Shown one piece after another: positions 27,202 through 36,724 of a stretch of DNA of 64,000 nucleotides (position 1 is the stretch's first letter; each line of letters opens with the position of its first letter). The stretch covers positions 2,456,501 through 2,520,500 of the forward strand of contig NZ_LN879430.1 in NCBI RefSeq assembly GCF_900070325.1. Reading direction: 5' to 3'. Source of the stretch: Herbinix luporum. GTDB taxonomy: Bacteria > Bacillota > Clostridia > Lachnospirales > Lachnospiraceae. Under the pieces are notes generated by a model. It made no database searches. It saw only the letters and a program-made list of their open reading frames with translations, and was not told the DNA's origin. Made by a program: the position numbers and the translations under genes.

Positions 27202-28203
27202 ATGGCTCTAAAGAATGATCAGTATAACAAAATTTTACGCAAATATGATGAGCGTAGATTAGAGAATAAATACGAATTAGATAAACGTATACAAAAAGCT
27301 TATGAAGCCATACCTAAGTTGAAGGAACTGGAAGAAAAATTTATTTCTTTATCCGCCCAATTAGGAAGACAAGCTATATTAGGTAATACTGACATCTCAA
27401 ATGAAATAAAAAAAGAAGCTGAATATTTAAAAAAAATGCAAAGGCAGCTACTTATTGAAAATGGATATCCCCCGGATTATCTTACCATGCAGTATAAATG
27501 TAGTAAATGCAAAGATACCGGCTTTATAGATAATGAGAAATGCAACTGCTTAAAGCAAGCAATTGCAGATATGATTTATTCAGGATCAAATATAAGATCT
27601 GTGCTGGACCGTGAGAATTTTAGCACATTTTCCTTTAAATATTATCCTGATGATTATATTGATGAAACCATTGGTCTATCTCCCCTATCCAATATGCAGA
27701 AAATCGTAGCCGGCTGCAAAAGCTTTATCCGGCATTTTGATGAAAACCACGAGAATCTGTTATTTCTTGGCAACACCGGAGTAGGTAAAACCTTTCTTGC
27801 CAATTGTATTGCCAAGGAGTTATTGGATCGGGGTTATACGGTAATTTACCTGACCGCCTTTAGATTGTTTGATATTTTGGAAAAATTTAAGTTTGGCAAG
27901 GAGGTGGAGGATTCTTTAACAGCATCAAATCAGTTTGAATATATACTAGACTGTGACTTGCTTATTATTGATGACTTAGGTACCGAACTTAACAACTCAT
28001 TTACAACCTCACAGCTCTACTTAATTATTAATGAACGGCTACTAAGACAAAAATCCACTTTAATATCTACCAATCTATCCCTTGATAATTTAAATACTAT
28101 TTATAGCGAACGTATTTATTCCAGAATAATTAGCAATTATAATATTAGGCGTATTGTCGGTAAAGATATCAGATTATATAAAGCTATTAGTGAAATAAAA
28201 TAA
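27202..28203 (+). CDS. dnaI: Replicative helicase loader, DnaI/DnaC-like AAA+ ATPase
   Basis: A 333-residue protein with an N-terminal helical part, a zinc-binding knuckle (Cys100-x2-Cys103 and Cys114-x-Cys116) and an AAA+ domain with Walker A GNTGVGKT (190-197), Walker B LLIIDDLG and the sensor region STNLS. This layout is that of Bacillus DnaI, which places the DnaB/DnaC hexamer on DNA. Its position directly after a DnaD-like gene supports the role. AAGGAG lies before the ATG. Confidence 0.93.
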   Translation: MALKNDQYNKILRKYDERRLENKYELDKRIQKAYEAIPKLKELEEKFISLSAQLGRQAILGNTDISNEIKKEAEYLKKMQRQLLIENGYPPDYLTMQYKCSKCKDTGFIDNEKCNCLKQAIADMIYSGSNIRSVLDRENFSTFSFKYYPDDYIDETIGLSPLSNMQKIVAGCKSFIRHFDENHENLLFLGNTGVGKTFLANCIAKELLDRGYTVIYLTAFRLFDILEKFKFGKEVEDSLTASNQFEYILDCDLLIIDDLGTELNNSFTTSQLYLIINERLLRQKSTLISTNLSLDNLNTIYSERIYSRIISNYNIRRIVGKDIRLYKAISEIK

Positions 28204-28295
28204 AAGAGTACTTTAAGCCTTGACTTAAAATATCTATAGTGATATAACTTTTATGGATTAACCAAGAACACAGTTTTTATATGGAGGGACAATTA

Positions 28296-29477
28296 ATGCC
28301 AAAGCATGAAAAGATCGTTGAAACTATTCCTGTAGGGCCACTGGGTATTATTGCACTGGAAAGCAGCAAATCTCTCGGCGCTAAAATAAATGAGCATCTT
28401 GTATCCTGGCGTGATTTACGGGAAAGTGAGCATAAAGAAACCATAGCTTTTAAAGGCTATCAAAGAGATTCTTTCCTTATTAATGCCTGCTGCCCCAGGT
28501 TCGGAACCGGTGAGGCCAAAGGAATGATTAAGGAAACCGTTAGAGGATATGACCTATATCTACTGGTTGATGTAACCAATTATAGTTTGACATATAGCGT
28601 CTGTGGACATACAAACCATATGTCACCGGACGACCATTATCAGGACCTGAAGCGTATTATAGCGGCAGTTGGTGGTAAAGCAAGAAGAATTACCGTCATC
28701 ATGCCCTATCTTTATGAAGGTCGTCAGCACAGACGTAACTCAAGAGAATCTTTGGATTGTGCCTTGGCATTACAGGAACTGACCAATATGGGAGTAGAAA
28801 GTATCATAACCTTTGATGCCCATGATCCCAGGGTTCAGAATTCAATTCCCTTAAATACCTTTGAAACAGTTCAACCTACTTATCAATTTATCAAAGCAAT
28901 CTTAAAGAATGTACCTGATATTAAGATGGATGCTGACCATATGATGGTTATAAGCCCCGATGAAGGTGGCATGTCAAGGGCAGTTTATTTTGCCAATGTT
29001 CTGGGACTTGATATGGGTATGTTCTACAAAAGACGGGATTATACTAAAATTATCAATGGCCGTAATCCAATCGTAGCCCATGAATTCTTAGGTGATGATG
29101 TAGAAGGTAAGGATATCTTGATTGTTGATGATATTGTATCATCCGGAGAAAGTATGCTGGATGTGGCTTCCGAATTAAAGAGAAGAAAAGCCAATCGTAT
29201 ATTTGTTGTAAGTACTTTCGGCCTCTTTACCGGTGGTTTGGACAAGTTTGACAAGGCTTATGAGGAAGGATTAATCTACAGACTTATGACCACCAACTTG
29301 GTATACCAATCACCTGAACTTTTAACCAAACCATATTACATCAATGTGGATATGAGCAAATATATTGCCTTGATTATAGACACTCTAAATCATGACAATA
29401 GCATTAGCGGATTATTAAATCCTGTTGAAAGAATCAATAAGGTTTTAGAAAAATACAATCAGACTAAGAAAAAATAG
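28296..29477 (+). CDS. prs: Ribose-phosphate pyrophosphokinase (PRPP synthetase)
   Basis: Makes PRPP from ribose 5-phosphate and ATP. The ATG at 28296 is chosen since the GGAGGG before it is part of an upstream ATGGAGGG; the ATG at 28281 has no site. The 393-residue product is about 75 longer than the common enzyme, with an extended N-terminus. Key segments are the catalytic loop EGRQHRRNSRES (141-152), FDAHDPRVQ (173-181) and the PRPP loop ILIVDDIVSSGES. A long Prs of this kind is usual in Lachnospiraceae, as far as I recall. Confidence 0.93.
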   Translation: MPKHEKIVETIPVGPLGIIALESSKSLGAKINEHLVSWRDLRESEHKETIAFKGYQRDSFLINACCPRFGTGEAKGMIKETVRGYDLYLLVDVTNYSLTYSVCGHTNHMSPDDHYQDLKRIIAAVGGKARRITVIMPYLYEGRQHRRNSRESLDCALALQELTNMGVESIITFDAHDPRVQNSIPLNTFETVQPTYQFIKAILKNVPDIKMDADHMMVISPDEGGMSRAVYFANVLGLDMGMFYKRRDYTKIINGRNPIVAHEFLGDDVEGKDILIVDDIVSSGESMLDVASELKRRKANRIFVVSTFGLFTGGLDKFDKAYEEGLIYRLMTTNLVYQSPELLTKPYYINVDMSKYIALIIDTLNHDNSISGLLNPVERINKVLEKYNQTKKK

Positions 29478-29504
29478 ATATTAACTTATAAGTAAAAATA
29501 AATG

Positions 29505-29534
29505 AAAGGGTATCGGCTAAGCCGATACCCTTTT
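29505..29534. terminator. Bidirectional terminator between prs and the PBP gene
   Basis: AAAGGGTATCGGC (29505-29517) pairs with GCCGATACCCTTT (29521-29533), a 13-bp stem with a 3-base loop; T-runs follow on both strands. Confidence 0.9.
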
Positions 29535-29547
29535 ATGTTTCTTAAGT

Positions 29548-31542
29548 TTATTCTTCATATTTAATAAAGCTTCTGTTCATTCCCGGCTGGTGAATCTGTT
29601 CCATATAGCTATGCCAAATAACTGCCGGATAGGAAGCTCCCTTTAAACCTTCCACTGGCTTTGGCATATCGTATCCGACCCACACACCGGTAGTATAATA
29701 AGGAGTATATCCTACAAACCACCCGTCTCTTCTATTATCGGTAGTTCCGGTCTTGCCTGCACTGATTGTATTTGAAAGTTCAAAGCCTTTGGCTGTACCG
29801 TTTTTTATAACTCCTGTTAATGCCTCTGTTACCATCCTAGAAGCCCCAGTCTGATAAACCTGCTCTTCATCTATGGTGTCATCTACCAGTATCTTACCTG
29901 CTGCATCGGTAATCTTTACTATACAGGTAGGCTCTCTATAATAACCGTCATTTACTAAAGCCCCATAGGCAGCTGTCATCTCCAAGGGACTTGTTCCTAT
30001 GGTCAACCCTCCTAAGGAAGCTGCCAGATAATAATCATCATCAACGATTTTCTGAAAATCCATTTTTAGAAGATATGATAAGCCAAGCTTAGGGGTCAGC
30101 TCCTCAAATAACTTCCAGGCAATGGTGTTTTTAGATAACTCAATAGCCCTTTGAAGCTTCATTTCACCTACATAGCTTCCCCCGGAATTTTTAGGCCCAT
30201 TCTTAATAGGTTCATCTATTACAAGACTATCTAGCCTATAACCTCTTTCAAAAGCAGGGGTATAGACAATTAATGGTTTTATGGCACTTCCAGGCTGCCT
30301 ATAGCTTTGATAAGCCCGATTAAGAGTATAACCTACATATTCTTGACTTCTGCCCCCTATTATGGCCACCACTCTTCCTGTATCATTATCAATACATACA
30401 GCGGCCCCCTGAAGTTGATATATCCCCTCTTCATTCTTCTCGGTAAATTTCTCTAAGGCCTTATCCACAGATTCTTGCAGTAGCTTTTGTTTGTCCAAAT
30501 CAATTGAGGTATAGATTCTATAACCACCGGTATACAATTTATTCTGATAGCTATAGTATAGTTCCTTATAGGCTTTATCGTAGGCTTTTTTATCTTCTTC
30601 ATCTATAAATTGATTGCGAAATTCAAAACCTTCTCCTTTCATCAAGGCCTTAATAGCACTATGATATACAAAGGTCTCTACGTAATTGTTTTTTTGCTCC
30701 TCCTGCCGGTTTATGGATATTGGCTCCTTTATTGCATGTCTATAATCAATTAGATTTATTTTGCCATTCTCATACATCTGCTTAAGGATCCTATCTCTTC
30801 TTTCAATTGTCCGATTTAAATTTGTAACAGGATTATAGAGGTTGGGATTATTGGGTATGGCACATAAAAATGCAATCTGAGATAAGCTTAGTTCATTAAT
30901 TCCCTTGCCAAAATAACCGTCAGCTGCTGCCAATATCCCATAATGTCCATTGGCATAATAAATATTATTGATATAAAACTCCATAATCTGATCTTTTGTA
31001 TAGATTTTTTCTAGCTCTTGGGCAATAAATATCTCCTTTGCCTTTCTTTCATAGGTAACATCATGGGTAAGAAATACATTCCTTGCCAACTGCTGAGTTA
31101 TGGTACTGGCCCCTTGGGTAATTTCCCCTTTGTTTTTTATCAGAGCTATGGCAGCACGGATATTTGCCAGATAATCAATCCCACCATGACTAAAAAACTT
31201 TTTATCCTCTGTTACAATAATTGCATTTAATAGAACCGGTGGAATATCCTTATACTCAATATAATAGACATCCTTAACTCCCTTTAAGCTAGTGATTAAT
31301 TTTCCGTCATTATCATATACTAAGCTGGTCTGGGAAGATTTAAAGATCTCTTCAGTTGAAGAATGAACCAGCAATTTTGCCTCTTTTTGAAGCTTAATTA
31401 AAATCTTCCCATAGGTGTTATAGAAATAAAATATTCCTATTGCCAGTGTCAATAAAATAACTAAAGTAAAAACTTTAATAATAAGCTTAAGCCACTTTCC
31501 GGTTTTCTTTTTCTTAGCAATGTCTATTCTTCTTTTATTCAT
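29548..31542 (-). CDS. Class A penicillin-binding protein (transglycosylase/transpeptidase)
   Basis: A 664-residue bifunctional PBP with one membrane helix (about 18-41). The glycosyltransferase part has EDKKFFSHGG (catalytic Glu112), ITQGASTITQQLARN and the RKAKEIF motif. The transpeptidase part has the SxxK motif in QPGSAIKP, SKN in ELSKNT and KTGTTD near the C-terminus. It builds and crosslinks peptidoglycan outside the membrane. It stands alone, between the prs terminator and the YhaN-like gene. Confidence 0.96.
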   Translation of the reverse strand: MNKRRIDIAKKKKTGKWLKLIIKVFTLVILLTLAIGIFYFYNTYGKILIKLQKEAKLLVHSSTEEIFKSSQTSLVYDNDGKLITSLKGVKDVYYIEYKDIPPVLLNAIIVTEDKKFFSHGGIDYLANIRAAIALIKNKGEITQGASTITQQLARNVFLTHDVTYERKAKEIFIAQELEKIYTKDQIMEFYINNIYYANGHYGILAAADGYFGKGINELSLSQIAFLCAIPNNPNLYNPVTNLNRTIERRDRILKQMYENGKINLIDYRHAIKEPISINRQEEQKNNYVETFVYHSAIKALMKGEGFEFRNQFIDEEDKKAYDKAYKELYYSYQNKLYTGGYRIYTSIDLDKQKLLQESVDKALEKFTEKNEEGIYQLQGAAVCIDNDTGRVVAIIGGRSQEYVGYTLNRAYQSYRQPGSAIKPLIVYTPAFERGYRLDSLVIDEPIKNGPKNSGGSYVGEMKLQRAIELSKNTIAWKLFEELTPKLGLSYLLKMDFQKIVDDDYYLAASLGGLTIGTSPLEMTAAYGALVNDGYYREPTCIVKITDAAGKILVDDTIDEEQVYQTGASRMVTEALTGVIKNGTAKGFELSNTISAGKTGTTDNRRDGWFVGYTPYYTTGVWVGYDMPKPVEGLKGASYPAVIWHSYMEQIHQPGMNRSFIKYEE

Positions 31543-31570
31543 AAAAGCCTCCGAAATGTTTGGCTTGTCC

Positions 31571-33658
31571 TTAAATCTTTATATAGTTAAAAGGAATATT
31601 TAACTCTTTAAGGAAAATCCTTTCTCTCTTTTGACAAGTAAATATAAGTACCTGAGGACGATCTTTAATCTGGGTTAGAAGGGCTTTTAGTCGGCTATCA
31701 TCATATAATGCAAAAGTATCATCTAAAAGCAGAGGCATGGTGTTTTTACCAAGGAGCAAATCTGCAACCGCAAGACGCAAAGCAAAATAAACCTGATCTA
31801 TTGTACCGGCACTTAATCGGTCCAGTATAATGTAATTATCCTTCCATCCCATCTTAATATTAAGCTTCTCATCTATCTTAATATCCCGGTATTTTCCATC
31901 GGTAACCCCGGATATAATCTTAGAAACTGCCTTATCTAAATCTCGTCCAAAGCTATCATGAATCTCTACGGAAAGTTCCCCTATGGTATCTAGAGCCATA
32001 TTAATGGCAGCAATCTCCATATCATTTTCTTTTTGCTTCTGTATAAGATACTTGTGCTGCTCCTTATTTTTATTAAGCTCAACTTCATTATCCTCCATTA
32101 AAGACAGTTCCCATTTGATTTTCTCAATTTTAAGATTACATTCATCCAGCTTTGATTTGATTTGGCTTTGTTTTTTTTCTGTTTCATTTATTTTTGTGTT
32201 AATAACATCACTAAGCCTTTCAATGGCTTCATAAGTTAACTCTTCTTCCGATATGAAACTTCTCATATATAACATAATAGTATCATGTAGCTGATCACAT
32301 CTATCTTCTAGCTCTTTTATCCTTTCATTAAGATTTGATAAAAGCTCTTTGCTATGTTCTATTGACACACTTAATTTTAGATATTCCTCCTGCTTTTGTA
32401 CCAGCTTCTGAACGGAGGCAACCTGATATTTTTCTAATATAGAGTTAATGCGAGTTTCAGACTCTAAATAACGTTCTTTTATTTCATTTTCCTTTCTTTG
32501 ATTATCCAGCAAAATATTCTTATATTTATTTAGTGTATATATATAAAAAGCTCCACCTATAATCAATAAAAGCAGAAATAATAAAGCTCCTGTCATTAAA
32601 GATTTGGTCACAAGATAGGTAAATAAGGACATAACAATGGGAATAGCTATATATATTAAACCTATCTTTTTTATGTTTTTACTTTCCTCTTCGTCTTTAT
32701 TATATATCTTATGAAGCTTTTTCAAATACTCCTCACATTTAGAGGACAACATCTGGGCCTCATAAATGCTGTCTTTTAAGGCAAATACTCCCTTTGCCTC
32801 ATCTTCCCATTCTGCTATCTTATCCTTTAATTCTTCAGCCTGTTTCTTAAGACTGCTATATTCTTCTGAAAGATTATTATATATATTATATTTTTCAAGA
32901 ATTACAGGCAGCTTACCCATAAGTTCCTCTTCTTTTTGATGTTTATCGGACTTTGGCTTATTAAGCTGCATATTTAGATTTGCCCATTCTTTTTCTAACT
33001 GCCTTAACTGTGTCGTAAGGGCATCTATTTTCTCTTCTTTTTCTATACCCTCTTCTATCTCTTTAGATAAATCCTTAATTTGAGAATCATAGGGAATGGA
33101 TTCTAAAGCTTTTTTCTTTTCTTTTAAAATGCGAACTGCTTTTTCTACATTTACTTCCTTGCTTTTTGCTATGGATAAGTTGGTAATATAATTTCTAACC
33201 TGGCTTGCCAGTTCAGTATCGGTTTGGGCTTTTAATTGCTCTATACTGATTGTATTACAAAATGAAGACTCTGTAAGCCCCGGTATAAGCTCACTGATAT
33301 GACCTTCCTTAAGTTTAAGCTCCCTGCCGGTCTCTAGATTTATAATAGTAAAACTTCGGTTATTGGCATGGAAACTTCTTTGCAAGCGATAAAACTTATC
33401 CTTTACCTTAATATCCATTTGACCCTTGTAGGCACCGGGATAATCCCAGGGCAGGTAGCGGCTATATACATCCTCTTTTGAGGCTGCACCTCTTCCCCTT
33501 AATCGTTCTATTCCAAACAGCATCCCCTTAATAAAAGCATGCAGTGTGGATTTGCCGGCTTCATTTTCCCCATATATTATATTAATACCCGGCTTTAAAT
33601 TAATTTCCCTCTTAGAGAATTTACCAAAGTAATCCACTTTTAGCTTCTTTAAAAGCAT
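31571..33658 (-). CDS. YhaN/SbcC-like ABC ATPase with a membrane hairpin in its coiled coil
   Basis: The 695-residue protein starts with an SMC/Rad50-type head (Walker A GENEAGKST, 30-38), followed by coiled coils broken at about 330-373 by two closely spaced hydrophobic helices, more coiled coil, and a C-terminal head with DRLSAGTIDQVYFALRLAVAD (ABC signature) and LLLDDTFAL (Walker B). The membrane hairpin in place of a zinc hook is a feature of Bacillus YhaN-type proteins, which pair with the YhaO nuclease. It is encoded 48 bases after such a nuclease here. A role in DNA end processing near the membrane is inferred. Confidence 0.88.
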   Translation of the reverse strand: MLLKKLKVDYFGKFSKREINLKPGINIIYGENEAGKSTLHAFIKGMLFGIERLRGRGAASKEDVYSRYLPWDYPGAYKGQMDIKVKDKFYRLQRSFHANNRSFTIINLETGRELKLKEGHISELIPGLTESSFCNTISIEQLKAQTDTELASQVRNYITNLSIAKSKEVNVEKAVRILKEKKKALESIPYDSQIKDLSKEIEEGIEKEEKIDALTTQLRQLEKEWANLNMQLNKPKSDKHQKEEELMGKLPVILEKYNIYNNLSEEYSSLKKQAEELKDKIAEWEDEAKGVFALKDSIYEAQMLSSKCEEYLKKLHKIYNKDEEESKNIKKIGLIYIAIPIVMSLFTYLVTKSLMTGALLFLLLLIIGGAFYIYTLNKYKNILLDNQRKENEIKERYLESETRINSILEKYQVASVQKLVQKQEEYLKLSVSIEHSKELLSNLNERIKELEDRCDQLHDTIMLYMRSFISEEELTYEAIERLSDVINTKINETEKKQSQIKSKLDECNLKIEKIKWELSLMEDNEVELNKNKEQHKYLIQKQKENDMEIAAINMALDTIGELSVEIHDSFGRDLDKAVSKIISGVTDGKYRDIKIDEKLNIKMGWKDNYIILDRLSAGTIDQVYFALRLAVADLLLGKNTMPLLLDDTFALYDDSRLKALLTQIKDRPQVLIFTCQKRERIFLKELNIPFNYIKI

Positions 33659-33706
33659 TACTGCACCTTACCCTTCTATACATATTTCTATATTTTAAAA
33701 CATCAC

Positions 33707-34771
33707 TTAAGATTCCTTAGCACCAAGTAGGGCTTCAATTCCATAATAAAGAGCCTTCCTTACTACTTGGTCATTTTTATCGCTTTCTTTAATTCTTTTA
33801 ATAAACATACCTATCATATTATCGGCATTTTCCTTATAAAGAGCTTCAAAATCATAATCGGGAACCGATTCATCCACTACATCCAAAATATTTCCCAGAG
33901 GATAGATAAGTTCTTTATCAAAATGAATATTTTCATCCCGAAAGCCTTCTATGTATATTTGATAGATATGCTGCTGTCCTTCACTTTTAAGCTTTTCTTT
34001 TATTATATCTACTAATTCTCCGTTAGTAATTTCCTGATTTACAGTTACTTTTAATTTCTTATATTCCCTATGGGAGCTTTTTACAAACCGTATCTTGGTC
34101 TGTCTTTCCTCATCCCCACTGATTTTCCCAAGAATATAACCCCGTGACCCGGTTTCATTTTTATCAAGAGGCTCTAAGGAACCACAGTAGGCCATCTTAT
34201 CACTGAAAATCTTTGGTTTATGGATATGACCAAGGGCAATATAATCAAAACCGGCCCCAAGAAGCTTCTTATAATTTATAGGAATATTCTTTTCATCACC
34301 TCCATGGGCCAGTAGGATATTTATTGTATCCTTTTGTAATGGCTTAACCCTATCATATATAGGCTCTGTAATATCCCTTTGATGATAACTAAATCCGTAG
34401 ACAGTAGTATTTATATCAGGCAAATATATGGAGTCTATGGTGTCACTTAGAAACATATGAACTTTCTCATCCCATGCAAAACCGGGATAATTAGATCTTG
34501 CTCCGATATAATCATGGTTGCCGGCCATAATAACTACACGGGCAGTTTCTAATTTAGAAAAATAATAATTTACTTCTTTTAGTTCTTTAACTAATGGCTG
34601 CTTATGAAAGAAATCACCTGCAATCAAAAGGAGGTCTGCTTTCTCTTTATTACACAGGTCAATAATATGCTTAAAACTATCCCATATCTCCTGTTGCCGC
34701 TCATTGGCCCAAGGCATGTTTGAATCTGGAACGGCACCAAGATGCACATCTGCAATATGTATGAACTTCAT
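33707..34771 (-). CDS. Metallophosphoesterase, YhaO/SbcD-like exonuclease subunit
   Basis: The 354 residues carry the Mre11/SbcD calcineurin-like motifs in order: DVHLG, GDFFHK, GNHDY, LLAHGGDE and ALGHIHKP. The C-terminal part (about 240-354) is the capping and partner-binding region. It begins the two-gene unit with the YhaN-like ATPase. Together they should form an SbcCD-like nuclease. Confidence 0.92.
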   Translation of the reverse strand: MKFIHIADVHLGAVPDSNMPWANERQQEIWDSFKHIIDLCNKEKADLLLIAGDFFHKQPLVKELKEVNYYFSKLETARVVIMAGNHDYIGARSNYPGFAWDEKVHMFLSDTIDSIYLPDINTTVYGFSYHQRDITEPIYDRVKPLQKDTINILLAHGGDEKNIPINYKKLLGAGFDYIALGHIHKPKIFSDKMAYCGSLEPLDKNETGSRGYILGKISGDEERQTKIRFVKSSHREYKKLKVTVNQEITNGELVDIIKEKLKSEGQQHIYQIYIEGFRDENIHFDKELIYPLGNILDVVDESVPDYDFEALYKENADNMIGMFIKRIKESDKNDQVVRKALYYGIEALLGAKES

Positions 34772-34939
34772 ATATCCCCTCCTGTATGATATACAAACAT
34801 TTATTAACTGTTAAAATTATACCATAGGTAAAGAGTAAACTTCAAGCTTGCAGCGAACATCTATTCTACTTCTTTCTTCCTTGACTTAATGAAGATATAG
34901 CTGTATAATCTACAAAAACAGCCTATAGGTGGTAATAAT

Positions 34940-35482
34940 ATGAAAACAATAGAAACAAAGCGGCTTATTCTTAGACCCTTTCTAGAGACCGACCTTGAGG
35001 ATTTATACGAATACGCTAAAAACCCCAATGTGGGACCAAATGCCGGCTGGCAGCCCCATGAAAATATAGAAAAGTCAAAAGACATATTAAACAGCTTTAT
35101 AGAACAAGGGGAAGTACTGGCCATTGTTTGGAAAGAAAATAATAAAGTTGTAGGTTCATTGGGCTTGCATAATGATCAACTTCGAAATACCGACAAGGTT
35201 AAGATGTTAGGATATGTTCTTTCACAAGATTACTGGGGAAGGGAAATTGTTCCCGAAGCCGTAAAGGCTGTTCTTAATTATGCATTTACAGACTTAGACT
35301 TATATATGGTATCGGTCCACCACTATCCCTTTAACCAAAGGTCAAAGCGGGTTATTGAAAAATGTGGTTTCACATACGAAGGAACCCTTAGGCATTGTTT
35401 CAAAGTATTTAGCGGAGAAATTTATGATTTGGTATGCTATTCCATGACTAAGGATGAGTGGGAAAAGTTATACATTAAATAA
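34940..35482 (+). CDS. GNAT acetyltransferase, RimJ/RimL type
   Basis: A 180-residue GNAT protein that begins IETKRLILRPFLETDLEDLY, has the MLGYVLSQDYWGREIVPEAV acetyl-CoA-binding region and VIEKCGFTYEGTLRH at the end. RimJ/RimL-type enzymes acetylate protein N-termini or small substrates. The target is not evident. GGTGG precedes the ATG; a terminator follows. Confidence 0.9.
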   Translation: MKTIETKRLILRPFLETDLEDLYEYAKNPNVGPNAGWQPHENIEKSKDILNSFIEQGEVLAIVWKENNKVVGSLGLHNDQLRNTDKVKMLGYVLSQDYWGREIVPEAVKAVLNYAFTDLDLYMVSVHHYPFNQRSKRVIEKCGFTYEGTLRHCFKVFSGEIYDLVCYSMTKDEWEKLYIK

Positions 35483-35509
35483 TTATATTAGCTTAATACT
35501 AAATATTTT

Positions 35510-35547
35510 AGGGTGTCGCCAAAATCATTAACATTTGCCGACACCCT
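35510..35547. terminator. Terminator between the GNAT and holin genes
   Basis: AGGGTGTCG (35510-35518) pairs with CGACACCCT (35539-35547). Confidence 0.75.
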
Positions 35548-35571
35548 TAATATATATCTCCTTGTTTTTCT

Positions 35572-35850
35572 TTAACCTTTTATTTCACTACTTATTTCTT
35601 GTCCTGAAAATATGTGTCTTACAAGTTCATGGGTACCTGTTGAAGCCAAGCCGCTTGCAAGACCCCCCAGCAAAATCTCAGGAGTAAACTCCCATCCGTT
35701 AATCCAAAGGTTTAATATAACACCGGTTACTCCCATAATAAGGGGTATGTACTTATTCGGTATAAAGGAAATACTGTGCTTTATTATATATCCTAAGCAT
35801 AAACAGATTGCAAGAACAACTAAAACAACATATCTGGCCAATACCTCCAT
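35572..35850 (-). CDS. Phage holin family protein, stray
   Basis: A 92-residue membrane protein with two to three hydrophobic helices (about 5-22, 32-50, 58-72) and a short polar tail. The pattern ENPYIPLIMGVTGVILNLW-like and EILLGGLASGLASTGTHEL matches small holins of Gram-positive phages (Hol44/phage_holin_5-like, by memory). GGAGG lies before the ATG. No other phage gene is adjacent; an endolysin-like amidase lies at 3204-4097. It may be domesticated. Confidence 0.78.
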   Translation of the reverse strand: MEVLARYVVLVVLAICLCLGYIIKHSISFIPNKYIPLIMGVTGVILNLWINGWEFTPEILLGGLASGLASTGTHELVRHIFSGQEISSEIKG

Positions 35851-36054
35851 TCTATAACCTCCTTTTTAAGATTACTATTACTCATTCCAAATATGCATCT
35901 ACTAATATGAACTATCACATCTATAACATAAATATGCTTGTTTCCTTCTTGAAATGCTTATTTTTAAAAACCAAATCTGATTTATTATAAATCACCTAAA
36001 AACCCCATAAAATAAGGCTTTACAAAAGCCATATTTAATTGTATGATACTACTT

Positions 36055-36094
36055 GTCAGTTCGAGACCTTCCTGACGTAAAACAAAACTAAAGG
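36055..36094 (+). promoter_or_regulatory. preQ1-I riboswitch
   Basis: GTCAG (36055-36059) pairs with CTGAC (36072-36076) around a 12-base loop starting TTCGAG; the A-rich tail GTAAAACAAAACTAAAGGAG follows. Stem, loop length, A-rich tail and overlap of the tail with the ribosome site (36091-36095) all fit preQ1-I. Ligand binding should hide the ribosome site of queT, a preQ1/queuosine precursor transporter. Confidence 0.82.
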
Positions 36095-36103
36095 AGATTA
36101 AAA

Positions 36104-36583
36104 ATGAATAAGAAAATTTTGTATCTAACTGAAGCGGCAGTAATAGCTGCCATCTACACCGTATTGGTCTTTTTATTTCAATACTCTAGCTTTGGACCAT
36201 TTCAATTTAGGATTGCAGAAGCACTTACTATTCTGCCCTACTTTAGTGCTGCTGCCATCCCAGGAGTTACCTTAGGATGTCTCCTAAGCAATATCTTATT
36301 TAGTAATATTTTCGATATTATATTTGGGACTTTGGCAACTCTTATAGGAGCCTATCTTTCTTATCGGTTAAGAGCTAATAAGTTTCTTGTTCCTATACCC
36401 CCTATAGTAGTAAATGCCCTTATTATACCTTGGGTATTAAAATATGCAGGCTTTGCAGAGGAATCAATTCCCCTTATGATGGTTTCAATCGCAGGGGGAC
36501 AGCTACTTGCCGCAGGGGTACTGGGTATGCTTTTATTATTTACCCTAGACAAGGTTAAACATATAATATTTAAGAACTACTAA
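36104..36583 (+). CDS. queT: QueT family ECF transporter substrate-binding component
   Basis: The 159 residues form five to six membrane helices. AIYTVLVFLFQYSSFGPFQFRIAEALTILP is characteristic of QueT, where the R-x-A-E-A segment is conserved. QueT is the S component that takes up queuosine precursors with a shared ECF module (not encoded here). A preQ1-I riboswitch directly in front supports the substrate. Confidence 0.93.
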   Translation: MNKKILYLTEAAVIAAIYTVLVFLFQYSSFGPFQFRIAEALTILPYFSAAAIPGVTLGCLLSNILFSNIFDIIFGTLATLIGAYLSYRLRANKFLVPIPPIVVNALIIPWVLKYAGFAEESIPLMMVSIAGGQLLAAGVLGMLLLFTLDKVKHIIFKNY

Positions 36584-36655
36584 CATAATCTATTAATATA
36601 TTAATGATGATATATAAAGTATAATAATATTATTACACAACAAAAAATAAGGTCT

Positions 36656-36691
36656 GACAAAAAGGGAAGCTTCCATATTTGGAAGCTTCCC
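36656..36691 (-). terminator. Terminator of asnS
   Basis: GGGAAGCTTCC (36664-36674) pairs with GGAAGCTTCCC (36681-36691), and a run of Ts follows on the minus strand. Confidence 0.88.
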
Positions 36692-36724
36692 GCAATTTTA
36701 ATTATTAATTCTTGCTATTTTATA

